The notes under the pieces were generated by a model. It worked only from the letters and a program-made list of their open reading frames with translations, was not told the origin of the DNA and searched no databases. This document shows, in pieces, positions 1-4,309 of a stretch of DNA of 7,381 nucleotides. The position numbers were made by a program, and so were the translations under genes. This DNA is from Thermoanaerobaculales bacterium (lineage in GTDB: Bacteria; Acidobacteriota; Thermoanaerobaculia; Thermoanaerobaculales; Sulfomarinibacteraceae): the NCBI GenBank assembly GCA_029932545.1, contig JAOZPW010000196.1:1-7381 (forward strand). The letters are read 5' to 3'. Within the stretch, counting starts at the first letter, position 1. Each line of letters begins with the position of its first letter.

Positions 1-488
1 GGCCCTGCTGTGGCGCTCCTTCCGAGCTCTACGGCTGGGTGGTCTGGGTTGGCGACATGGGCGGCCTCGTTCCGCCGTCTGGTGACGCTTACACGGCGGA
101 TCACTATGGCCCGTTCACGCCCGTTGATCCCGCTCCCGACACCTTCCCGCCCGTCGTCTACACCTACGTAGACGTCAGCGCCGAAGGCGTCGTCATTCCC
201 GCCGGCAACTTCTTTGTCTTCGGTTATGACGTCACCGGTAACGGTGGACAGATCGACTACAACGGTGTCGATACCTATGGGTGGTATTCGGGAGCCTGGG
301 ACGGCGACGGTGGGTGGGGACGCACCACAGTCATGCAGTTCAAGGCCAACATCGCGACTCAACCGACCCCTACACCCCCGCCCGGTGGAGGAGTCGCGCC
401 GATTCCAACGTTGTCTACCACAGGTATTGTTGCGATGGTGCTGATGCTGATCGGAATTGGGTTCGTCGTCGTAATCAGGCGTCGATAA
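1..488 (+). CDS. Exported protein with IPTL-CTERM-like sorting tail (5' partial)
   Basis: The reading frame is open from base 3 to the TAA at 486-488 with no upstream stop, so this is the C-terminal end (about 161 codons) of a longer gene; the GTG at 39 is internal and not a convincing start. What remains shows three parts. The first is a Gly/Asp/Tyr/Trp-rich, beta-strand-like extracellular region (for example VVIPAGNFFVFGYDV). The second is a proline-rich linker (QPTPTPPPGGG). The third is the tail: IPTLS encoded at 402-416, a hydrophobic helix of about 18 residues, and a final RRR. This tripartite tail is the layout of IPTL-CTERM/PEP-CTERM signals, which in diderm bacteria direct exported proteins to envelope sorting by an exosortase-like system. 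The usual IPTLSEWG is here IPTLSTTG. The function of the main domain is not recognisable and its N-terminus is missing. The gene ends just before a strong terminator, so it is the last gene of its transcript. Confidence 0.8.
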   Translation, partial: PCCGAPSELYGWVVWVGDMGGLVPPSGDAYTADHYGPFTPVDPAPDTFPPVVYTYVDVSAEGVVIPAGNFFVFGYDVTGNGGQIDYNGVDTYGWYSGAWDGDGGWGRTTVMQFKANIATQPTPTPPPGGGVAPIPTLSTTGIVAMVLMLIGIGFVVVIRRR

Positions 489-510
489 GTAGTTTTTGAG
501 TGAGTAAATG

Positions 511-546
511 AGCCGGTTCCCTGGGTGGGAACCGGCTTTTCTCTTT
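511..546 (+). terminator. Rho-independent terminator after the IPTL-tail gene
   Basis: A perfect 10-bp stem pairs AGCCGGTTCC (511-520) with GGAACCGGCT (528-537). One more C-G pair can close a 5-nt loop (TGGGT). It is followed directly by a pyrimidine tract, TTTTCTCTTT (537-546). The hairpin starts 22 nt after the upstream stop codon and its T tract ends 16 nt before the guaA start. The left flank has no long A run, so it is mainly a + strand terminator. Confidence 0.9.
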
Positions 547-562
547 CCCCGCGGGAGGGTCG

Positions 563-2104
563 ATGAGCCAGATGAACCATCAGTTGATCTCTATCCTGGA
601 TTTTGGATCCCAGTACACCCAATTGATTGCACGCAGATTGCGAGAGTTGGGCGTCAAGACCGCTATTGTACGTGGTGATTTTCCGGCTGAGAAAATTCAA
701 GAAAATCACGCCATCGGCATCGTGCTTTCCGGCGGACCATCATCGGTTTTTGAAGAGGGTGCGCTCCAGGTGGACCCGGAAATCTTCGCCCTTGATATTC
801 CAGTTCTTGGAATCTGCTATGGCATGCAATTGATGGCACGATATCTCGGGGGAAGGGTGGCCCCCTCCGACAGCCGCGAGTACGGGTTGGCGGAGTTGGA
901 GATTGTCGCCGACCGGAGCGTGGTCGCCGGTACCCCGAAACACCAGAGTGTCTGGATGAGCCACGGGGACCATGTCGGTCAGACTCCGGATGGGTTTGAG
1001 GTTCTTGCACGCACTGAGGGGACGCCGATTGCGGCCATGTTCGATCCGAAACGCCGTTTCGTCGGCCTGCAGTTTCATCCGGAGGTCAAACACACACCCA
1101 ACGGCGAAGCTATGCTCGAGTGCTTTCTCGACATGACAGGGGCCACGCGGGATTGGAACCCGGAGGCCATCCGGACGGAACTGGTCGAAGGGCTGCGCAA
1201 CAGCGTTCCCGAAGGCCGGGTGATTTGCGGCGTGTCAGGCGGGGTAGACTCCTCGGTGACTGCGGTGTTGTTGCGCGAGGCGATAGGGGACCGTCTGGTT
1301 CCGATATTTGTTGACACAGGGTTGCTCCGCAAGGGCGAACGCCACGCGGTTGAGACCAGCTTCGATCATTTTGGGATGCACCTGGACGTCGTTGACGCGT
1401 CCGAGAGGTTTTTCTCGGCCCTTGAGGGTGAATCGGACCCTGAACGAAAACGCAAGATCATTGGGCACGAATTCGTCGAGGTGTTTCAGTCCGAAGCCAA
1501 GCGTTTTTCTGATGCTTCATACCTGGCTCAGGGCACTCTTTACCCCGACGTCATCGAGAGTTCCGGTGTTCGGGGAACTGCAGCGGTCATCAAGACCCAC
1601 CACAACGTCGGAGGGCTCCCGGCACGCCTGGGGCTGAAACTCGTAGAGCCCCTGAGGGAGCTTTTCAAGGATGAAGTACGTCGGGTAGGGGAGGCCTTGG
1701 GACTACCCCACGACTTTGTCTGGCGACACCCGTTTCCGGGGCCCGGCCTCGGTGTGCGGATCCTGGGTGAGATCACGCGGGAGCAGGTCTCCATACTGCA
1801 GGAAGCCGATCACATCGTCCTGGATGAGATCCGCCAGGCAGGCCTCTATGAGGCTATCGCCCAGGCCTTGTGCGTGCTGTTGCCGGTGCGATCGGTCGGG
1901 GTGATGGGAGATGCAAGGACCTACGAGCAGGTCCTTGCAGTTCGTGCGGTCACCACTACCGACTTTATGACTGCCGACTGGTTTCGTTTCCCTCCGGAGG
2001 TGCTGGATCGCATCGCACGGCGTGTTGTCAATGAGGTCCGTGGCATCAATCGCGTCGTCTACGACATTACCTCCAAACCCCCCGGCACCATCGAGTGGGA
2101 GTAG
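563..2104 (+). CDS. guaA: GMP synthase (glutamine-hydrolysing)
   Basis: This enzyme converts XMP to GMP using ATP and glutamine, the last step of de novo guanine nucleotide synthesis in the cytoplasm. The 513 residues match the usual bacterial length. The N-terminal class I glutamine amidotransferase domain (about 8-195) has the nucleophile Cys85 in GICYGMQ and the His172/Glu174 pair in FHPE. The ATP-pyrophosphatase domain has the PP-loop SGGVDSS at 225-231, then DTGLLRKGE (251-259). The C-terminal dimerisation domain has the conserved HPFPGPGLGVRILGE, LPVRSVGVMGD and the terminal KPPGTIEWE. No key residue is missing. The start at ATG 563 has GGGAGGG at 553-559 only 3 nt upstream. The alternative ATG at 572, three codons in, sits 12 nt from it, and the sequence does not settle which is used. 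It stands alone, with a terminator 16 nt upstream and a gene-free stretch of 288 nt downstream. Confidence 0.98.
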   Translation: MSQMNHQLISILDFGSQYTQLIARRLRELGVKTAIVRGDFPAEKIQENHAIGIVLSGGPSSVFEEGALQVDPEIFALDIPVLGICYGMQLMARYLGGRVAPSDSREYGLAELEIVADRSVVAGTPKHQSVWMSHGDHVGQTPDGFEVLARTEGTPIAAMFDPKRRFVGLQFHPEVKHTPNGEAMLECFLDMTGATRDWNPEAIRTELVEGLRNSVPEGRVICGVSGGVDSSVTAVLLREAIGDRLVPIFVDTGLLRKGERHAVETSFDHFGMHLDVVDASERFFSALEGESDPERKRKIIGHEFVEVFQSEAKRFSDASYLAQGTLYPDVIESSGVRGTAAVIKTHHNVGGLPARLGLKLVEPLRELFKDEVRRVGEALGLPHDFVWRHPFPGPGLGVRILGEITREQVSILQEADHIVLDEIRQAGLYEAIAQALCVLLPVRSVGVMGDARTYEQVLAVRAVTTTDFMTADWFRFPPEVLDRIARRVVNEVRGINRVVYDITSKPPGTIEWE

Positions 2105-2113
2105 AGAAGGGGA

Positions 2114-2143
2114 AGCTGTCAGCTATCAGCTCTCAGCTATCAG
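2114..2143 (+). repeat. Left heptamer array, AGCTNTC x4
   Basis: Four consecutive 7-nt units read AGCTGTC, AGCTATC, AGCTCTC and AGCTATC (2114-2141), followed by a partial AG. Only the fifth base varies (G, A, C, A). The decamer CAGCTATCAG occurs twice, 14 nt (two units) apart, at 2120 and 2134. The array begins 10 nt after the guaA stop codon. Confidence 0.85.
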
Positions 2144-2244
2144 TATCAGGCACCTGCGAAACTGTACAGAATTTCGAACTGCCACCAATGACCCGATAGT
2201 CTGGTTCTGAACACAGGAATCTCCACCAAAAGCCTGTTCGGGAA

Positions 2245-2267
2245 CTGACAGCTGATAGCTGAGAGCT
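2245..2267 (-). repeat. Right heptamer array, inverted, AGCTNTC x3
   Basis: Read on the minus strand from 2267, this gives AGCTCTC, AGCTATC, AGCTGTC and then AGTT, the same heptamer as the left array in opposite orientation with one unit fewer. The variable base runs C, A, G. Pairing with the left arm covers 16 bp perfectly. Confidence 0.83.
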
Positions 2268-2300
2268 CCGCTGGTTCCGCCTCTAGCGGAATTCCAGCGG
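2268..2300 (+). other. Leader hairpin 1
   Basis: CCGCTGGTTCCGC (2268-2280) pairs with GCGGAA (2286-2291) and CCAGCGG (2294-2300), giving 13 pairs interrupted by a 2-nt TT bulge on the 3' side, with a 5-nt loop CTCTA. It starts on the base after the right heptamer array. No T tract follows, so it is not an intrinsic terminator. It may be the edge of the repeat element or part of the leader of the next gene. Confidence 0.6.
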
Positions 2301-2308
2301 TATGGCTC

Positions 2309-2317
2309 TGGTACCAT
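2309..2317 (+). promoter_or_regulatory. Possible extended -10 element for the COG2403 gene
   Basis: TGGTACCAT fits the extended -10 form TGnTAnnnT, with TACCAT at 2312-2317. No convincing -35 is seen at the expected distance. If used, transcription would begin near 2324, just before hairpins 2 and 3. This is weak evidence from pattern only. Confidence 0.22.
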
Positions 2318-2327
2318 CTTCCGTATT

Positions 2328-2352
2328 CCGCCGGTTCAGCTTTACCCGGCGG
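2328..2352 (+). other. Leader hairpin 2
   Basis: CCGCCGG (2328-2334) is perfectly complementary to CCGGCGG (2346-2352) across an 11-nt loop. This is an all-GC 7-bp stem between hairpin 1 and the ribosome-binding-site hairpin. Confidence 0.5.
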
Positions 2353-2355
2353 TGA

Positions 2356-2378
2356 TGCCGCAGGGGTGAACTGCGGCA
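2356..2378 (+). other. Leader hairpin 3, just before the Shine-Dalgarno
   Basis: TGCCGCAG (2356-2363) pairs perfectly with CTGCGGCA (2371-2378) over a 7-nt loop GGGTGAA. The stem ends 3 nt before the AGGAGGAG ribosome binding site of the COG2403 gene. It overlaps the GTG at 2366, which argues that translation does not begin there. Confidence 0.55.
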
Positions 2379-2381
2379 ACC

Positions 2382-2389
2382 AGGAGGAG
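2382..2389 (+). promoter_or_regulatory. Ribosome binding site that fixes the COG2403 start
   Basis: AGGAGGAG lies 3 nt before ATG 2393, and its inner AGGAGG has 5 nt of spacing. It lies downstream of the in-frame GTG at 2366 and so selects ATG 2393, removing nine spurious residues. Confidence 0.85.
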
Positions 2390-2392
2390 ACG

Positions 2393-3715
2393 ATGGCTCG
2401 CAGAAAAGTCCTGATCATGGGTGCAGCTGGGCGTGACTTCCATAATTTCAACTGTTTGTACCGGGATAACGAAGACTATGATGTAGTGGCATTTACGGCT
2501 ACGCAAATTCCCGATATTGACGGACGAAAGTACCCGGCGGAGTTGGCCGGATCCCTTTACCCCGAAGGCATTCCTATCTACCCGGAGAATGACCTGGAGT
2601 CTCTGATCAAAGAACACCAGGTGGACGAGGTCTGGTTCTCGTATTCGGATGTTCCCCACACCTTCGTAATGAACAAAGGCAGCGAGGTCATAGGCTGGGG
2701 GCCGAGTTTCGGCGTATGTTCCGCCACCAGGACGATGATTGAGTCGTCGAAGCCGGTGATTGCCATCTGCGCAGTCAGAACCGGTGTTGGCAAATCCCAG
2801 ACGACCCGATACGTCTCCAGGATTCTCAAGGATCTGGGAAAGAGGGTTGTGGCAATTCGACACCCAATGCCGTACGGAGACCTGGCAAAACAGGCGTGTC
2901 AGAGATTTGAAACCTATGAAGACCTCGACCGTCATCAGTGCACTATCGAAGAAAGGGAGGAGTACGAACCTCACATAGACAACGGTTTCGTTGTCTATGC
3001 CGGCGTTGATTACGAGATGATCCTGCGTGAAGCCGAAAAAGAGGCCGATGTCATCTTGTGGGATGGCGGCAACAACGACACCTCGTTTTACAAAGCCGAT
3101 CTCTACATGACATTGGTTGATCCCCACCGGCCTGGTCATGAACTCAACTATTTCCCCGGCGAGACCAATCTCCGCATCGCGGATCTCCTGATCGTCAACA
3201 AGGTGGACACCGCGGATCCGGCCAAGGTCGAGGAAGTGATGGACAACTGCCGAAAAGCCAATCCCAATGCAACCTTGATCAAGTGTCGATCCGTAATCAC
3301 GGTTGACCAGCCCGAACTGGTCGCCGGTAAGAAGGCACTGGTAGTGGAAGACGGCCCGACTTTGACCCACGGCGGCATGACCTACGGCGCCGGCTGGTTC
3401 GCAGCCAAGGACGCAGGCGCCGCTGAGATCGTTGATGCCAAGCCCTACGCTGTTGGGACGATCAAGGCGACGTTCGAAAAGTATCCCAATGCTGGAGCAA
3501 TTCTTCCCGCGATGGGCTACGGTGAGACACAGGTTCGGGAACTCGAGGAGACCATCAACAACACCCCGGCCGATGTCGTCGTTGAGGGAACACCGATCGA
3601 TCTCAAGCGGATCATCACCGTCAACAAGCCGATTGCCAACGTCAAGTACGAGTTGGAAGAAGTGGAACCGGGCACGATAGAGTCCATGGTCAAGGCTGTT
3701 GTCTCCAAAGTCTGA
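2393..3715 (+). CDS. COG2403 P-loop protein (cyclic 2,3-diphosphoglycerate synthase-like / predicted GTPase)
   Basis: This is a 440-residue cytoplasmic protein of the family usually labelled cyclic 2,3-diphosphoglycerate synthase or predicted GTPase. In methanogens that synthase closes 2,3-bisphosphoglycerate into its cyclic form with ATP; the role of bacterial members is unsettled. The N-terminal Rossmann-like part begins KVLIMGAAGRDFHNFN (5-20) and holds FTATQIPDIDGRKYP (34-48). The second half is a P-loop NTPase with Walker A RTGVGKS (129-135), the family signature RHPMPYGDLAKQ (156-167), DVILWDGGNND (219-229) as a Walker B-like strand, NKVD (269-272) resembling a G4 motif, and GPTLTHGGM (321-329). 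All family landmarks I recognise are intact. The start at ATG 2393 is set by the strong Shine-Dalgarno; the GTG at 2366 lies in a hairpin. It is transcribed alone, with a structured leader before it and a terminator after it. Family assignment is firm, substrate is not. Confidence 0.88.
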   Translation: MARRKVLIMGAAGRDFHNFNCLYRDNEDYDVVAFTATQIPDIDGRKYPAELAGSLYPEGIPIYPENDLESLIKEHQVDEVWFSYSDVPHTFVMNKGSEVIGWGPSFGVCSATRTMIESSKPVIAICAVRTGVGKSQTTRYVSRILKDLGKRVVAIRHPMPYGDLAKQACQRFETYEDLDRHQCTIEEREEYEPHIDNGFVVYAGVDYEMILREAEKEADVILWDGGNNDTSFYKADLYMTLVDPHRPGHELNYFPGETNLRIADLLIVNKVDTADPAKVEEVMDNCRKANPNATLIKCRSVITVDQPELVAGKKALVVEDGPTLTHGGMTYGAGWFAAKDAGAAEIVDAKPYAVGTIKATFEKYPNAGAILPAMGYGETQVRELEETINNTPADVVVEGTPIDLKRIITVNKPIANVKYELEEVEPGTIESMVKAVVSKV

Positions 3716-3739
3716 ACTGAATATTTCACCTCAAACTCA

Positions 3740-3778
3740 AACCCGGCGGAGTGAGAACTCCGCCGGGTTGTTTTCTCT
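3740..3778 (+). terminator. Rho-independent terminator with GAGA tetraloop
   Basis: ACCCGGCGGAGT (3741-3752) pairs perfectly with ACTCCGCCGGGT (3757-3768), and A3740-T3769 adds a thirteenth pair. The loop is GAGA (3753-3756), a GNRA tetraloop. TTGTTTTCTCT follows. The 5' flank (CAAACTCAAA) is A-rich, so weak activity on the minus strand is possible. It separates the COG2403 gene from the chemosensory operon. Confidence 0.95.
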
Positions 3779-3814
3779 GGTTTCAGACTCCAACAGATTA
3801 CCGAGAAGGCGAGA

Positions 3815-3820
3815 TACACT
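3815..3820 (+). promoter_or_regulatory. Putative -10 box of a leaderless cheW promoter
   Basis: TACACT (form TAnnnT) ends exactly 6 nt before the cheW ATG (spacer GGGGCA), the distance at which transcription would begin at or next to the A of ATG. There is no Shine-Dalgarno at a usable distance: the nearest purine run, GAGAAGG (3803-3809), is 17 nt away. Only 48 nt lie between the upstream terminator and the start, so the operon promoter must be in or near this stretch. No good -35 is visible. Confidence 0.4.
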
Positions 3821-3826
3821 GGGGCA

Positions 3827-4309
3827 ATGGCGGAACGCTCCAAGCACCAGTACCGGACCGAAAAGACGCTTGTCGTTCGGTGTGCCTCTGGATTCTACCT
3901 TCTCGACGTCGCTCGAGTGCGCCGTGTGGTTGATCACATGACCCTTCATCCATCGCCATTCTCGGTGAGGGGGTTGGCCGGCCTGGCTCGTTTCGGTGGA
4001 GAGCCTTTGGCCGTATTTTCCCTTGAGGCTCTGGCAGTTGGAGAGGCCCGGTTTCGAGACGCCGCCATGACGGTTGTCGTCATTGAACTGGGAGGAGATT
4101 CCCCACAGAGGCTGGGCTTGGCTGTTGACGAGGCGCTGGAGATCGTGTCTCTGCCCGAAACCGACCCTGGCATGGCCCAAGATAGTCTGGTTTCGGGGCC
4201 CCTCAACATCGACGGTCGTCAGGCTTGGTTAGTCAACATCGACGTCCTCGGTGTGCAGGGCTCTCTTGATCGGTGTCCAGGAGTGAACCAAGCAAAGGAG
4301 AACAATTGA
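3827..4309 (+). CDS. CheW-like chemosensory coupling protein (divergent)
   Basis: This 160-residue soluble protein is about the length of a single-domain CheW, the adaptor that links receptors to the CheA kinase in the cytoplasm. Family resemblance rests on the strand pattern. LVVRCASGFYLLDVARVRRVV (15-35) is the first beta-barrel part. SVRGLAGLARFGGEPLAVFSLEAL (46-69) stands where CheW has its RG/nlRG...PvidL segment. VVVIELGGDSPQRLGLAVDEALEIVSLP (83-110) is the well-kept second part, and WLVNIDVL (134-141) the last strand. The middle motif is degenerate, so the interface may differ from that of classical CheW. ATG 3827 is the only plausible start, as there is no in-frame start codon between it and the terminator. 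Its stop codon TGA (4307-4309) overlaps the next gene's ATG. Position before an MCP and a CheA supports the call. A PilI-type CheW of a pilus system is an alternative name for the same role. Confidence 0.78.
   Translation: MAERSKHQYRTEKTLVVRCASGFYLLDVARVRRVVDHMTLHPSPFSVRGLAGLARFGGEPLAVFSLEALAVGEARFRDAAMTVVVIELGGDSPQRLGLAVDEALEIVSLPETDPGMAQDSLVSGPLNIDGRQAWLVNIDVLGVQGSLDRCPGVNQAKENN
4294..4300 (+). promoter_or_regulatory. Ribosome binding site of the MCP gene
   Basis: AAAGGAG lies within the end of the cheW-like gene, 8 nt before ATG 4309. It selects this start over the in-frame GTG at 4273, which would add 12 residues and has no such site. Stop and start overlap as TGATG (4307-4311), the usual sign of translational coupling. 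Confidence 0.8.

Larger units (their letters stand above)
2114..2267. repeat. Small palindromic (MITE-like) element bounded by inverted heptamer arrays
   Basis: Two arrays of a heptamer AGCTNTC face each other about 100 nt apart in the gap after guaA. The left arm contains AGCTCTCAGCTATCAG (2128-2143), whose exact reverse complement is at 2252-2267, a 16/16 perfect inverted match. In another register the arms pair over about 24 nt with three mismatches. The 108 nt between the paired arms encodes nothing recognisable and no transposase is present. Terminal inverted repeats around a short non-coding core resemble a MITE or a REP-type palindromic unit. No clear target-site duplication flanks it, so mobility is inferred from form only. 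As RNA it could fold into a long hairpin after guaA, but no T tract follows, so it is not a standard terminator. Confidence 0.6.

Noticed and set aside
489..562. Purine riboswitch before guaA
   Set aside because: The 74-nt gap holds one simple terminator hairpin and none of the three-way junction layout of purine riboswitches.
2114..2267. CRISPR array
   Set aside because: The repeats are contiguous 7-nt units with no spacers, and the two groups are inverted.
2114..2267. Intrinsic terminator for guaA
   Set aside because: The arms can pair, but the 108-nt loop and lack of a T tract make it a poor intrinsic terminator; a repeat element explains it better.
2366..2392. GTG 2366 as the start of the COG2403 gene
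   Set aside because: It lies in the loop of a hairpin, has no ribosome binding site, and would encode the AGGAGGAG site itself; ATG 2393 follows that site.
2342..3370. A 342-codon open frame on the minus strand
   Set aside because: It lies entirely antisense to the clearly conserved COG2403 gene and its leader, has no recognisable motif, and is a by-product of codon bias.
3779..3826. Flagellar sigma-28 promoter before cheW
   Set aside because: There is no TAAAG-like -35 and only a poor match to GCCGATAA, so nothing supports it beyond the chemotaxis context.
3737..4180. A 147-codon minus-strand frame over the cheW-like gene
   Set aside because: It is antisense to a gene whose family pattern and operon spacing are convincing, and it runs through the terminator; no domain is recognisable.
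4273..4308. GTG 4273 as the MCP start
   Set aside because: ATG 4309 has AAAGGAG 8 nt upstream and a typical basic N-terminus before the first membrane helix; the extension would overlap cheW by 37 nt.
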